The notes under the pieces were generated by a model, which made no database searches, was not told the DNA's origin, and saw only the letters and a program-made list of their open reading frames with translations. Made by a program: the position numbers and the translations under genes. Shown here in pieces: positions 22,801-36,556 of a stretch of DNA of 64,000 nt; the first letter of the stretch is position 1; each line of letters opens with the position of its first letter. The DNA comes from Sanguinoderma infundibulare (Eukaryota; Basidiomycota; Agaricomycetes; Polyporales; Polyporaceae), in the NCBI GenBank assembly GCA_032821775.1, contig JAVLRN010000002.1:4216001-4280000 (forward strand), in the 5' to 3' direction.

Positions 22801-25415
22801 CCCATCCTGGAGGCACCACATAGTAGTTTGTTCCCGCGGAAGAGAGCCAACCGTCGAGTACCAAGGCTTTGCACTGCAGCCGCCAAACGCTTCATCAGAA
22901 AGGTCATACGTTCCACCAACGAGTTCACGAGTACATCCAAACGCGTTCGAGTACTGGCAGAGGCCTATCTCAGGTGTGTAAACTGTCCTCGATCCCCGAC
23001 CATGTCCAGCGGCTTAACGGAGGAACTTGCAACATCGGAATATTACGGAGACGTTTAATCCCAATCTTTAACCGCATGAAATGAGAAAACTGTCTCGTCT
23101 CATCCCGCTGAGAAGTTCAGCATAGCCTTAAGACACGCAGATATGGGCGTTGGACTGTGATTGCGGCAGTTCATCTCAGAGCTCCAAGCCACTGTACCCT
23201 AAGTCCGATGCCCACATCCACCCATGTGTGCTGGTCGACAATTCGGACGCTGCACCGACTTACGTCTCTGTGTGCGATAAAACTCGGTTACAATGGCTCA
23301 TCGTGTTAGGCACAGATCAAACATCTCGACATCTGAGCTTAGTTCAAGAGGATAAAACACAGAAAGCGCAGACAGTTTGACGCAGCATCCGAGTCGGGCG
23401 TTCCATAACGATCCGCTGTCGCGGATTGTTGGGGAGCCATGGCGTTGATGCGCCGTACTTCCCCTTCAACCAAACTGTCATACAGGCGCGGCGAAGACTA
23501 TGACGTACCTCCCAGGACTGCGCCGAAAGGTCCTGAAGTTGTCCCACGCACCGTAAGGTGGTATCGGTTCCTTCATTGCACATGAAAGTAATGGGCGAGG
23601 ATAGCTGTCCAAGGTTTCAACATCTGAGGATCGGAAGTTAGCTCGAGTGCAATTGGGGGAGGTGAGAGGCCCCTTGGACTTGATAAAAAGTGTGATATAA
23701 TCATTGCAAAGCGATGGAAGGTATCTTGTCACGATCTCGTCTAGATCGTCATCATCGAGACTCCAAACGCAGAAGACCAGTGTCGCAAGGCTCACCTTGG
23801 ATGAACATTAGTAAATCACGATTGAAGTTGAGGTCTACACTACTCCTGCTACTTGCACATTCACATCATCGATGGCAGTTATCTGTAATGATCAAAGGTT
23901 GGTCGAGAGTCGAGTATGAGTGGAGAGTCACCGAGTGGTGATGGTAGAAGGTTGAGATAGGCGCTCGGAGGGTCCCGGGTGGTTGTGACCTCGGCTCGGC
24001 CGAGTTTTCCCACACTCGATGGCCCAGAGCAGAAAAGGGCTCACGTTGTCGTCTTCCTGCTTCCATCCCCCCAGCTGCAATCCATTCCATTTTCCCTTCA
24101 CAACATCGCACCATTCGAGTAGTGATGAAGCGGTGAGGACATGTGTACATCTACCAGTCCCGACCATCGTGCTGACCTCCTGAATTCCAGTGTCTGTTGA
24201 AAGGTCCTTCAACGACGAAGCAATTCTCCTATCACCACCTGTTTCGCTCTAATCAATGGCGATATCGCGGTACTAATCAACATGAAACGGTCTTTGGACG
24301 CCCCAATGCGCATACACGCTGTTTTTCTGGACATCCAACCGCAAATCCGCGTCCGAGGCCAGACAGTGCTGCGGCACGGGCCCCTCTTTCCCGGGCCAAG
24401 CCTGCCTTCGCTGCCTCCTCCGAAATGGACACCTCTCTGCGCGTGCTTTTGCATGCCGACCATGTGAGTCCCTTCTTACCTCTGGTGTCGCACGGCATTG
24501 TCGTCTTCACAGACGTTCGCGAGTGTGTGAATTTGGGGTCGTGTTGTCCTCGTGATGACTTGGAAGGAGGTGTGAGGCCTTGCATCTTCGTTTTGCAATG
24601 AGATATCCTAGATGTCCTTCAGACCTGTACGTAAAGCGCCATCGTGCATATATGTGCCGATAACTTGCCATTCCGGAGTCGAAGCACCGAGGCGGTCTGT
24701 CCGCTGTCACAAGTGCTCCGCATCTATATGACCTGGAAAAGCATCCATGTTTCAGGTCACGGCAGGTCTTGAATGCGCCATATAACAGGATTGGGCAACT
24801 GTTTTCCATCCAAGATGCTTGGCGGGGTCCTCTTGTGGTTTGATATAGCCAAGTTGCCGAGTGGCGTGGGCGCTGTTCAACGGCAGTTCGTTGTTGACCC
24901 TTATATCTGTTCGTACAGCTGAGTACCCTGTATAGATGTATCATCATCACAACTCACCAACTCATGACCTCCAGTTCGAACTGATCTCATCCGTCAAGTT
25001 GACTGCCACCGCGTCGGGAGTTATAAGTGTGCTGCAGGCCTAGCAACCAGCTTGACTCCCACCGCTCTATCGTCGCCCTATTCTACGCCACACGCACCCA
25101 ATTAGGCAGGCCGGGCCTAGTGCTGAGAAGGTCAATTCTATTATAGCCGCCAGCACTCCTTCACAGCTACTTCACGGGCAGCCTCATGTTCGATCACCTC
25201 GCCCGCTTTCGAGCACCCAGCACCTCGTTGTGGCCGACCTCCGACCACATCGAAGCGTTCTATCTTGACGCCGCCTCTTATACTTTGCTTTGCTCGAACG
25301 TTATCCTCCCGAGGCTCCCACCTTAACCTGCTGCTACCCCTCTGCCACATCTCTCCTCCTTCGTCTAGTCTTCCGCCGGCAACCAGTTCCTCGTCGCGCT
25401 CACGTTCCTATCAGC

Positions 25416-25437
25416 TTCGGTATCAGCTTCGGTGGCT
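25416..25437. repeat. Short tandem repeat (12-base unit)
   Basis: The unit TATCAGCTTCGG appears twice in tandem, the first copy as CTATCAGCTTCGG and the second immediately after. It lies in non-coding DNA and is too short to interpret. Confidence 0.5.
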
Positions 25438-27835
25438 ATTTCTAACCGACGCGTGTCGCATCCGACAGTACAAGGCAAGACCTGTTTGCCGATATGGATC
25501 CGCCATAGCTCGTTTCCAAAATTGCGCGCGATTGTTTAATCACCGGTACCAGCTCACCTTGTCTCCCTCACTTTCTAGCTCACCTCTTCTCTCTCAGGTG
25601 GAGAACACGACCCCTTGTTACTGGAAAGCCTGTCGACTTGGTCCTTGTTGCTGCGGAGACTCTGTATCGAGTGTCGGTCGGTCTTTCGGGTGAGTGCTCT
25701 GCGTCTTGACCTTACTTCGAGTTACTCAGACGACTGTGTGGCCTTCGCCCCGAATCCTCGCTTTTCCGTTATTTCAGTGCAATACAGGTCTGATTTGATC
25801 AGTGCCACCCTGCCAATTCACGTACAAGTTCCGGGTGGCACCTTTGACGCTCAAGCGCCTATACGCCTACGAGCCTCGTGCATGGGAAGCGCGCCCACAG
25901 ATTGCCTCGTTCCTGTTCTCGCTTCTCCCTCGTTGCTCTCCTCAAGCTTGCGCTGGCGACTTTAGTTGATTGTTCCTCTTGCGGGCGCGTCTCGTTAATG
26001 CCTTCAAAAGAGGCGGATATATTGCTCACCATTGGCTCTTCCCCTCTCTGGCACCTGGACTCTGCCACTTGGACTCGTCGACGTCAAGCCTGCGCCACTA
26101 CGACCTCCTCCCTCTTCAACTCCACTCGCGACATGCAGTTTCGCGGGAGGCGCGGAACATTTCGGGCGGCAACCTGGCTTCCAGACGTCATAGTCGCCTG
26201 CTGCGCAACATCGTCATTCGTATTCCCATCCCACCGCTACGGGCCAGCGCTACATCCAGCAATGCCAAGTGGCCCAAGAGAGGTCTAGCAATGGTCAACT
26301 CGCCTTCTTTCAGTAACCGCGTACGTTTCTCTTCTCGCATCGGAAAGCTTCTCTCGATATACGCCGAGAACCATGAGCCATCCGAGATGAGGTGAACTTT
26401 CGTACCCGATGAGACCCGATGTCGTATGTGCTGACAAGATTCCCTTCTTCGAACATTCCTCCTGCCGCCATATCTCCCTTCCCATCCTCCCACGTAAAAC
26501 CGCTTTGCGCATTTATCCGCACGAATTGATACGTAGGGATTTTGATCCATTGGGGCTGAAAACGTCAAACTCTGGCGGTAGGCGCGTCGGTGGTGAGTAC
26601 CCCACCGACATATCGCCCGACCGGTGACTGACAGCCACAGTACGTCCTAACTGGCATGTAGACGTAATGTCACTGACATACGACTCCGACTCCGACCGAC
26701 ATCTCAGTTTCGCCGGTTTTCTTCGCCTATCCCGACTTCGTACGTCCGACCACGCAACGTGCACTCGCCTCTCCCTCCCGCGCCCCGATCATCGACTCCT
26801 TCCCGCCCCACCCCCATCGCCCAGACAGCGTTCTCATACCCGCTCCCCGCAAGGAACCTCAGAACGTCGCCCCATCTGGCCTATGCCTATCGCTCTATTA
26901 CTCGTCCGAGCATGGGACCCAAGCCCAACACGAGGCAGAGCTCTATTTTGCCGCGGCCCCGTATACCCGCAGCCCCCCTCGCCCGTCCGAGAACAAGGGC
27001 CGGCGCGATGTTCTCTCGACCTCTCTCTCGTTCGCGTTCTAGGCGCAGATCGCCCATCTCCTCCCCCCTCTTCATCTCCGTGCCCCCCCACCCCCTCGCT
27101 TGCTCTCCACACTCCGCGCAATACTTGCGCCCTGACGACGGCACGGCCGGGCGCGCGCCCCGCCGTGCCCTTGTTCGAACGCTGCGCCCAGCGCGTGTTC
27201 TGCGTGCCCACGCCTTGTACTTTCCGTCGTCCCCTGACTGTCGGCCATCCACCGCGCGCCCGGCCCTCCAACTAACTGATGGGTCTCCAAGCTCGCGCCG
27301 GCCGCAGAAATCAAGAAAAAGAGAGAGAAAGACACTGACTGAGCCTGCCATCCGCGGAGCTCCTGATGGAACCGCGCGAACGACGTCCAACACCGGGGGT
27401 GCCGGTATGTCTCTCGCGCACGCATCATCTCCCCCCGAACCGAAACCCGCGCGCCCGCGCTGCTGACATAATTCCCAACCTTACAGCTTTAGGCAACCAT
27501 CGCCTCGCCCACCGGCGCGCGCGTGGTCCCGTGGCAGCCCGGCGCGCGCGTCCCCCCGGTCGACCCTGTTTTTTTTTCTAGTTCTGCGCCGTTAACTGCA
27601 ACCCCGATATGTGCCCGTCAAACCCGTTCTGGGGGCTTCTGGCCAGGAACGGCCCGCCGTCGACCAATCGGGGGCGCCACAGAGTTTTATGCTTCTCGTC
27701 CGCATGCTCGCAAACCGTATTGCGCCAGAAAAGGGGTCCCAAAGCGTACGTTCACCCACGGGTCGACAGGACGAGCTGAACGTACTCTAATTCAGGTTCG
27801 ATAACGGGTAGCGCAGTTAGTAAAGTGTGCTGCTA

Positions 27836-27863
27836 AGTAGGTAGGTAGGTAAGTAGGTGTGTG
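27836..27863. repeat. GTAG microsatellite
   Basis: Several GTAG/GTAA units in a row (AAGTAGGTAGGTAGGTAAGT) run into a GT-rich end. Simple sequence in the gene-free stretch. Confidence 0.7.
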
Positions 27864-28376
27864 GTACGATGCGAGAGGAGGCTGGGCGAGGAAAGGAAGA
27901 ACGAGTAGTTAGAGAATAAAGATCCGGGAGCACGGGGAATAACGGTGAGTGTGTGTATGCACGTCCGATGGTCCTGCTAATATGATGTTTACGACTGATT
28001 GACTACTGACTAGTACACCTCCATCAGAACCAGCGGGCGGTCGCCGCCAGAGGGCGACCGGGGAGTATTGATACAGAGGGGCGGGTGTCGCCGGGGTAAT
28101 GATACAGTGATACACAACAGACACAAGATGGAGCGGGGACGGAAGACGGGAGGACAAGTCAAATCGCGCAACAAAAGTGCGCATTCGGGAGACGATTATT
28201 AGAGGGAGGAGACCTCACCTGGTGGGAGGCCGGAAGGGGCGAAGATCGGGAGACTAGGCGGGACGAGACCGGACGAGACGGGGCGGCGGAGAGGGGACAA
28301 GGCGAGTGGGATGATGAGATAGCAATAAAGAAAATAACGAGTGGTAAGTTTGCGCGCGCGCGAAAAGAAGCGTTCC

Positions 28377-30022
28377 CTACATCGCGAAGGTGGACACGGG
28401 TGCCAGGTAGGTCGGCGCAAACGCGGCGTTCACGGAGGCTTCCAGCGCCTGCCGCCCGTAGTCGAAGGGCAAGAAGTCGCCCTTCGGCGGGACGCCTCCG
28501 AAGTCCTGGGTTCCGTACACCATGTCAATGCCGTTTGGCGTGCAGTACGTGGGTACGGGAGCGGAATAGAGTTGTGTCGGGTCGTGCTGCTGAGGTAAGA
28601 ATTCCGCGGACGGACCGTAAACGTCGCTGAGGGTGTGGGAGGACCAGGATTCCAAGACGGACGTGGGATCGCAGGGCGTATGGACTCCGGAGTAGGTCTG
28701 GGGCGTGCCGGGTATGCTCGAGAGGGGCGAGGATGAAGTGGTCCAGCTGTCACTGTCCAGGAAGGATGTGTCGACGGTGAGGCACTGAGGATCAAACAGC
28801 TCAGAAGGGACGTAGGAATCTTGCGAGTCTGAGGCGTATGCGTCATACGCGCTTTGCTGATCGAGCGGATCGCAGGGTTGGAATGGCATCGCGGTGGTCG
28901 CGTCGGAGCCGTCGAAAGTGAATGCGGTAAAATCCTGCGCGCGATCGTTAGTGACATCGCTTAGGAGCAGAACGGACGCTCGCGAGGAAACTATACTCAC
29001 AAAGGAAGGATCTGTTGGAGGGAGCGAGTAAGTTGGCGTGGGCGGAAATGGCGACGAAGGAGAGCTGTAGAAGTCGCTCTCCGTATCCGCCTCCGAAGGC
29101 GGCGAGGGAGTCGGGCACTCGTAGGCCGGCGACGAGCGGGGGACATCGGGCCGGGAGCTCGACGAACGAGGCTTGGATTTGCGTTTAGAGGTCGAAGGCT
29201 CAGGCGCAGGCTCCTCTTGCTTGAGGAAGGGCGGATTGGAATGGTCGGTGTCGGGCGCGGGGGCGGACGAGGAGCGGCGGAAGTGGCGAGCGGTAATGGG
29301 AGCCTCGAAGCGGGTGACGACCTCGGGTACGTGGTTCTTGTCGAACTCCTGGATGGCGACGTTGAGGGCGGCGCCCTTCTTGCCTTCGATGAGGAGCTGG
29401 GCGATCTTGGCGCAGCGCTTGAGGTCCTTGGGCTCGACCTCCCTCACCTTGCGCTTCTCGGTCGGGGCCTTGCCCTTGGTGTGCAGCGGGCGGAAGGCGT
29501 ACTGGGGGAACTTGCGCTTGTGTTCCTCGAGCGCGACCTTTGCCTTTGCGTGCCAGACTTGGCGCTCCTCGTGGGGGAGATTTTGCCAGGTGAGACCAAT
29601 GATCTTGGAGAGGGTGCTGTGGTTGGTCTCGACCTGGGAGGACACGTGCTGGTTCTTAATGAAGGAGGAGCGGAAGAGGATGAAGGCGTTCGGAGGGCGG
29701 GGGATGTGGTTCTCGGGCTTCTTCTTGGCGTGGGCGGCGCGACGGGTAGCGGTGCCGCCTTCGCTAGCAGGGAAGAGAAGCGACTCGGGGTTAGAGTCCG
29801 TCGGGCTCGGGGGATCGTTGAAGGTGCCGGGGGTGACGTTGGGTGCGAACGCGAAGCTGGCGGCGGGGGCGGAGAGGTCGACTGGCGGAGGGGACGCCAG
29901 CGCGGGATCTGGATAAGATGGATATCAGTCAGTCACAGATTGGATGGGCGTCGACGATCACGGGCAATGTACAGACCTTGGGCCGCGTTGCGCTTCGAAT
30001 GACGAACGCGTTCAGCAGGCAT
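28377..30022 (-). CDS. HMG-box transcription factor (MATA_HMG-box type)
   Basis: Three exons: 30022-29977, 29908-29001 and 28934-28377, 503 aa. The start MPAERVRHSKRN is joined to exon 2 by a 68-base intron. The second intron (28935-29000, 66 bases) reads through in frame. A complete HMG box spans about residues 84-153, beginning HIPRPPNAFILFRSSFIKNQ and containing KIIGLTWQNLP and WHAKAKVALEEH. This is the sequence-specific fungal type found in mating and development regulators such as Prf1, Ste11 and the Coprinopsis pcc1 product. The rest is Ser/Pro/Thr-rich with acidic and aromatic patches, fitting a transactivation region. It should act in the nucleus. It cannot be placed in a particular orthologous group from sequence alone, and it is not next to homeodomain or pheromone genes, so a mating-type locus is not indicated. 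Confidence 0.9.
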
Positions 30023-33000
30023 GGCAGCGCAACCGAAAGCGGCAATGTTCACGATGTGTGCTGTGGACGGAGGGAGGGTGACTCGAGAGCCGGGGTGTGA
30101 TGAGGAGGGGTGTCGCAAATGGAGAATCGGTGGGAGATTACATACGTCTTATACCGGCCCAGCGCAGGAGGGTGCGAACGCCCCCAACTCCGAAAATCGT
30201 CCCCTGCGACCCTTCCCGACTCGGCCACGGAACCAATCTCGCCAATTTCTCCCCGGGTTTCTGCCCGATAAGCTTCCCCGATTCGGAAGCCTTGAGCCAG
30301 GGCAAGGGCCGCAGAGGGTGCCAGGTCACGGACGCTTATGCTTACCGCCCGACCTTGATTTTTACTCGTCCAATTACGTATCCGCTAGAGACGCATGTCG
30401 GCAGTGGGAGTCCGTGTCCAACAGGCTCGACGGCTCTGATGTCGCTCGCGGCGTCCTCCATCCTCATCGCCGCGTCTTCCTCACTGTCCACGCAGGATGG
30501 CATATGGGCCCTCGGGGAGGACGATGGGGATCGAGATGGGCGATGATGTGCTGTCGGGGCCCAGGACGCGCAGCCGGCCATGCTGCAATCAGCAATCGTT
30601 GTTCTGTTCTTTGGTTCGTCTTCTTCCCATTCACCTCGCGCCCCTCCTCCACGCGCACGGTCGTAGCGATGGCGATCCAATCGCCTTCCTGTTCGCCAAT
30701 GTAGCCTTGTACGTTGAACGTTCCAACATCGCTTCGTCGTTAATGCGAGCCTCTCCCTGTCGATCTCGCTGGGTGGACGAGACAGACTTGCACCGACTTC
30801 AGGGCTGCCCGCCCCTCCCTAGCGCCACATCCAGATCCCGCTCTTGCCTCCTTTGGTTAAGCGATCAGAAATCAAGATCACCGCTAAGCTAACGGAAGCA
30901 AATAATTCTCAAAGATTTTCTCCCGATCCCATGCGGACGTCCCTGGCAAGCCGCTAGACCAACGCAAACTCCCTCTCCCATTCCCCAATACCAGTCATCC
31001 CAGTGTCGTGCTAGCGATGAACACAACGCCTTCCCTTCCTGTCTAGCCTTCTTCCGACTGACCACTCACCGGAACTTCTCCTTGGCGTCTGGCATCATCT
31101 ACTTACGCGACCCACGGACGTTTTTGCACATCATCAGTTTCGAACCGCCCGGAATGTCTTCCAGGTCTCTGATGTCGACTCGTGCTCACACTACCTAATC
31201 CCCAACCTTGCTTAACATAGGGCCTGGCTCCCCGTCTCTCATATGTCTATAATCGAATATCTGTTGGCGCCATCATCTACTCTCCCATCCCTATCCCAGT
31301 TTATCTCCATGTTCGCGACGTCCCCCGACTCGCCCTCGCCCACCAACGACAGCGACGACGACGGAAGGATACAACCATGGGTAGCTCAGCCACCGCCACA
31401 TCCGGAACTCTGAATCCTCGGAGAACGATTAGTGCCGACAGTCCATTCGAGTTTCCCCTCAAGCTTCAAACAGATGCGGCGCTAACAGAGAAAGACAAAC
31501 CGTTGCCATACCGCGCCACCTCTCCGCGCACGCTGCACAAGCGACCCGCGCCACAGCGTAAACCGCCAACGTCCCGAGCGCAAGTGTATTGCAACCTACG
31601 AGCGACCGTTTTCGGCCAGGACCAATCACGGCTGCACGACTAAACTGTGAGAGAGAAGACAACCTCATTCGACCGGACTCGCTCAGCCGTCCCGCGCACC
31701 CGCGCATCCGCGTACCCGCCCACACAGCGCACGCATGAGAGCAATGCGAGTGTCTTGGCTTCGCAAATGATGCCCGTGATTGCCCCCCCAACGGAAACGC
31801 TTCTGCGCCTGCGCGACGGCAACCGTCCTCCCACTCCGCCTTCTCGTCCGCCATAACGTCGCTCGCTGGCGCCCCTGTTGTTGGATCAGACACGACCAGC
31901 GATCAGAGGGACGCCCGCGGGGCCCATCTGAGTGGCCGCAAGATGCGCCTGCGCGCCAAGCCTGGGGAGCACGGCGCCCGATCCACGCAACCTTGTTTAT
32001 CGCGAAGGACGAGGGGTTGCAGGGTCTGCGATGCGCGAAGGCGAATTGCGAACACGAAGACGAAGGCGAAGGCGGCCTTCTAGAGGCTGGGCGCAGCCTC
32101 TAAGCCTGAATAGTCAGGAATCAGCTCAAGGTTCGGATTCGGTCATCATCCACACACCACCAGGCCCAACCACACGGGTGCGGACGCATTTACTCCTGGG
32201 CGGAGCAGACTTGGACCCGTGATGCGTGATCACATCCTGCCACGACACTATTCAGCGTTCTGAGCGACCATCTGCGGTCAGGCTCCCACTTCGCCAGGCG
32301 CATCGACCGGACGTCCGTGTGTGTCCACGTCGGAGATGGGCCCGATAACAGCCGGAGGGAAAGGCGAGTGTCCCACCTGGCGATTTTACACATGCGACGA
32401 TAATTCCGCGCTTCCGGAAGACACGGACGTCAGTCCTTTTCTGCTGTTCTGCGTGGGTGGTCCTGCTTCGCTCGCTTACCGTCGTACGTATCTTTACGCC
32501 ACCTTTCGTCCGGGCGACACGACGGAGCGGTAGCGAAAAACACGTTGCGCCCGCTGCGTCTGCGTCTGGACGGAACAGAGGCGCGAGGCGGAGGCACTGT
32601 TGCCTTTTACGGGCTTACCAGCTCCGCACCACAACGTGCACGACCGTACACGTGTACGGGACTGATGTCCGCAAGCCGTCCTGGCAATCGCATCGCCTCC
32701 TCCCCGACAGGGCTGGGCCATGCCATCGCGAGGCAGCTTGCGAAATCCCCTGTGCGTGTGCGAGAGTGGTGACCACAGACCGATGACTCCGCTGCTCAGA
32801 CCGTACGTACGATAAGCATCGTTGTAAATCCCAACCGGGCAGGACTCCGTACGAAGAAGCGCACCTTGCCCGTGGCGTGGCGTGGCATGGCATGGCGTGC
32901 GTTCTCGTCCGGAGAGATCACACCTTACCCCCTTGCCATATTCGTCCCGATCCCGCGATAATGTCTTGGACCTGCCACCCCAAACTGCCTGCGGTTCACG

Positions 33001-35547
33001 GGTCGAGAGATTTGATGGGTGCTGTAGAGGCGGCCCGGGAAATAGACACTTGCGCAGCAGCGGTTGTGAAACCACCCGTCCTGCTCATCGCCAGTCATCG
33101 CCGTCCTGATCGCCCTTCATCGGCAGGTTCCAGGTCGTCGACGGGGAGCACAGGCACCCATGCGGGACGTGCCGTCGTGTTGATCTGGCTTTTCTGCCCT
33201 ACCGCCGTATCTCTCGCGTTGCGGCGTCTGCCAAGAGGGGCGTACTTTCGCCCCCGAAGCCCGCAAATGGCCCGCAGGTCGTCGGTGTGTAGCGCACTGA
33301 GGGCCAGGTGTACTTAGACATGGGCGGACATGAACGGCTGCGAGTCCTGTGGAGAACCATGTAGTGCAGTGTCAGATTAGGCAGTACATAACGCGACACA
33401 ACATCACGACGCACCGGCAGCACAAAGTCCTTCAGCTGACAGAGGTACCCGTTGGTAGGCTTCGGTGCGATCCGTTAGCCGCTCTGCATGTGTGCCTCTT
33501 GTTCTTGCACCTGGGACTTCCCCGAGGGCGCAGATACCCCGGAACTATGCGAGGACGACCCATCAATCAAGTTGAATCAGCGGAGGTGGAGAGTCCCGCA
33601 CAACCTACTGTATTCATCATCCGCCTGCGTCTGGAAAACTTCCGCAGCGGATAAATGCTCGATAAAATGAGCGGGCGTGGTATACTGCACTGTATGCGCA
33701 GTGGGGTGATGTCTCACATCGTGGTCGGCTTGGGTACGCATCGGACGGATACGAAACAGACGGGCGGGAGATGAACGTGAGAAGATGAAGAAGGGGACGA
33801 GAGGACAACATCCGGCACGACACCTCATGCGGCTCTGGGTGGTTATGCCCGAACGACGGTCGCGAGTGATGTCGGATCCGGGAGGCCGAGGCGCGTCTCT
33901 GCGTGCTCAAATGATGTCAGCGGGCGGTCGTTCGAGGATACTAGGAGTACAACGCCATCTCACCAATGCTTCCTAGTCTGCTCAGTATCCTCCATCATCC
34001 ATCTGCGCTCGAACTAGCATCAGCCGGCTTCTAGACGCTGTGGCGTTCGAGATCAGTTATGAGCTTTTCGTCCGCCACTGCCGCGGCGGAAGAATCCGAT
34101 TTTGGGGCGCAAATCCTCGCATGGGGTCAAGTTCAAACCAATAATTGGCATGCTGTGCATCCAAGCTACTGTAGTGCCCTGGCTAATGACGCCGCATGTC
34201 AACACCCATGCGCGCGCGTGCCCAAATGCGGCCCTGAGAGAGATAATGGGCGACATTCAACCTTGAACCTTCAAATTTGTTCGATATAGTCCTGTACGAC
34301 GTCTAAGTTATACGCAGATGCAGATCTGCAGAAATTAGTTAGACATACGCGACGTGCGACACTTACCAAGACAAGACAGGCACAAAATGCCTCGCTACGT
34401 CTACCCCGCGCGCGGTGGACCCTGGGCGGAGGTCGTGCCCGACCAGCAGGGAGAGACGAGCAGAGGGACGATGTCGCTAGTTCAGATCGCGAAGCTGACG
34501 GGTTGCACCAGCGAACTCGCCCTTTGGAATTCTGAAGCCTCCTAACATCCTCAGCCGAGGAGCACGCAGGAGAATCCCACCGTAACCAGAGAAGGGTACA
34601 CGACATCTCACACGGCTCGTTCATTTCGGAATTAGGAGACCCTTCGCGGCGTACGGGACCGTGGGTCTTGGGCAATTGTACATAACACGGAGACGGCGCC
34701 ACAAGTGCGATCACGGCTTGCATTCAGCGAAACACTGTCGGCTTGGTAGCGGTTGGGTCTCTTCGCATCCGTAGGTACAAATGCGAAACCCAGGGCACAT
34801 GATACGACGCAATTACATCAGGGGCATTCGGGGAGCATTGAAACAGGCTCTCCAACAGGTCCGCTTCAAGGTGCGAGACTAAGTTTACTGCCCATGGTGT
34901 GAGACATTATCACACAGCATACGGCCGACCATGTGCACCATGTCAGTCAGAGTATAGCACACATTCATCGAAGGCCGTGTAGCTTCCGATAAATCTACGC
35001 TACGACCCAGAAAGTCGAGACATCGTTGAAACGCATAGAAAGAGTACGGGTGCTCGAAATCACAAGCAGGCTTTCATGAATCCAGACGATTTACACAATC
35101 CTGAAACAGGAAGGGGCAGCTCTGCGTACTCCAAACCGTCAAGCGTGCAAATATCACAATTATAGACGCATACACTCACAAAATCGGACTAGACGGGGAA
35201 ATAGAGCTTGCAATATATCATAACATTGAGTTTACTTGATCGGCCGGGGTCAGAAACGAGTTTGAACGATAGCCAAGAGAGAGCTGCATCTTAGCGAGGG
35301 CTACCATCATGCCTAAATATTTGTATGAACTCAGTCACAAGAAAAGAAAATGCGAGAGAAATGCAAGGAACACGTTTGAAACAGCGAGCTCGACTGCGCT
35401 GGCCGCAAGCTGCCAGGAAAGCATGGCAGAGCCAACACGGGCCTCGGCGACAACTCGTCGGATGCCATGAGCAGGGGAGGGACATTATGTCCCAAACCCT
35501 GCCCAGTAGACGTCTGAGTATAAGCGGGGGATGACTCGCTGCCACGT
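30023..35547. other. Long stretch with no supported gene
   Basis: About 5.5 kb. The first few hundred bases are the likely promoter of the HMG-box gene. A 35-codon ORF at 31310 (MFATSPDSPSPTNDSDDDG) looks like a protein start, but no continuation could be found. Other ORFs (31893-31459 minus, 32877-33317 plus, 34723-34271 minus) show no domain. The part from 34.7 to 35.3 kb is AT-richer and ORF-poor. Confidence 0.4.
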
Positions 35548-36039
35548 CTAGGCCGGGCAATGACTTGGAGAGGGGAGAGAGTCGAGGGGCAGAAAGGTGA
35601 GACACCGCGGCGCTGACACCTTGCTTCCACGACGCCAAAAGTTTCTGAAAGCACGCACCATGATGACGGCATCCGCCTCAATCTCGACCAGCATATCCGA
35701 GGAGACGAAGCGGGAGCCTACGATCATCGTCGCCGCCGGACCAACGGCTCCAAGGGCGTCCTTCAAAGCCTCCCCGACCTTCCCGGTATCCTCATCGTTC
35801 GTGACGAACATCCGCACGCGCACAATGTCACTCTTCCCTCCTCCCAAGGCCACCACCGCCCGCACAATCTCGTCGAATATAGCACGCGCCTGGTGGTAGG
35901 CTGAACCGGAAAACCGAACCTCGCCAGAGGTGGGGTCGATCGAGGTGGTGCCGGAGACGAAGACGAAGGGACCCTTCCGAACGGCTCTGGCGTAGCCGAA
36001 CTTGGCCTCGTACGGGTTGTTGGTGCGGTGATGTTGCAT
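35548..36039 (-). CDS. RidA/YjgF/UK114-family protein
   Basis: One open frame of 163 aa from the ATG at 36039. The family pattern is complete: FGYARAVRKGPFVFVSGTTS near the N-terminus, an FDEIVRAVVALGG helix, VRVRMFVTND, and the signature GSRFVSSDMLVEIEA with the conserved arginine and the glutamates that line the active site. Known members hydrolyse reactive enamine/imine intermediates released by PLP enzymes, or act on related small molecules. A cytosolic or mitochondrial location cannot be told from the sequence. The usual family length is about 125-140 aa; the last 35 residues here look unrelated and may come from reading into an intron after IMVR (a GTGCGT donor is present). It is divergent from the DUF6699 gene at 36557. 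Confidence 0.88.
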   Translation of the reverse strand: MQHHRTNNPYEAKFGYARAVRKGPFVFVSGTTSIDPTSGEVRFSGSAYHQARAIFDEIVRAVVALGGGKSDIVRVRMFVTNDEDTGKVGEALKDALGAVGPAATMIVGSRFVSSDMLVEIEADAVIMVRAFRNFWRRGSKVSAPRCLTFLPLDSLPSPSHCPA

Positions 36040-36556
36040 GGGGAGCCGGTGAAGATGTCGGAAATGCTGAAGCTGACAACGACGTTTCCCCAGCTATTTG
36101 ACGTGAACCCGGATGACTCGACCTCATGAGAAACCGCCTGCGCATCGAAAGATTGGTGGCCCAGTACGAGCAAAAAACAAGCGGTTTTGGAGATGAGAGT
36201 AGGAGGTTGGAGCAGCCTCGACGTGGCGGCATGGTGATGGTCGCGGATAGACGACTGGGGCGCGCGTGTGGCTCGGGATTGGGCCACAGCCGCTGCCGGG
36301 TCCACAGCCGACGCGATCGGCGGAACCTTCACTCGCCCACGACGCCTCGGACGACGACGAACGCCTACAAAGGCGCGATGGCGCTGCATTCAACACATCT
36401 GCTGTACTCGGACCGGGGGGTCGAATGCGGCAACCACGGTCAGCGCTCAGGTCCTCTGCGCCTCGTGTTGTGCTACAGCACGTCTCCCGTCGTCTCCCTT
36501 CCAGCAACCGTCCTTCGTCCTCATCCTCCTCCATCTCCCCGCACTCGCCTCCACCC

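Larger units (their letters stand above)
19889..28376. other. Long stretch with no supported gene
   Basis: About 8.5 kb. ORFs are short, overlap on both strands and carry no motif I recognise. The GC- and CT-rich part at 26660-27470 is open in several frames at once, which reflects composition rather than coding. Candidates looked at and left uncalled are the minus-strand ORFs at 22324-21386 and 21088-20717 and the plus-strand reading at 24197-24601. Parts around 22.4-24.0 kb are less GC-rich than the flanking genes. Confidence 0.4.

Noticed and set aside
26667..27466. Two overlapping plus-strand ORFs of about 200 codons and long antisense ORFs in the same place
   Set aside because: All frames are open because the DNA is CT-rich and stop-poor. 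The peptides are Pro/Arg/Ser noise with no conserved motif.
27785..27835. Possible tRNA-like T-loop (GGTTCGATA)
   Set aside because: No acceptor, D or anticodon stem can be paired around it.
28341..30002. Plus-strand ORFs up to 261 codons over the HMG-box gene
   Set aside because: Shadow frames; the minus strand encodes a complete HMG box.
31310..31414. Short ORF MFATSPDSPSPTNDSDDDG as a gene start
   Set aside because: Stops after 34 codons and no splice continuation into a longer frame was found.
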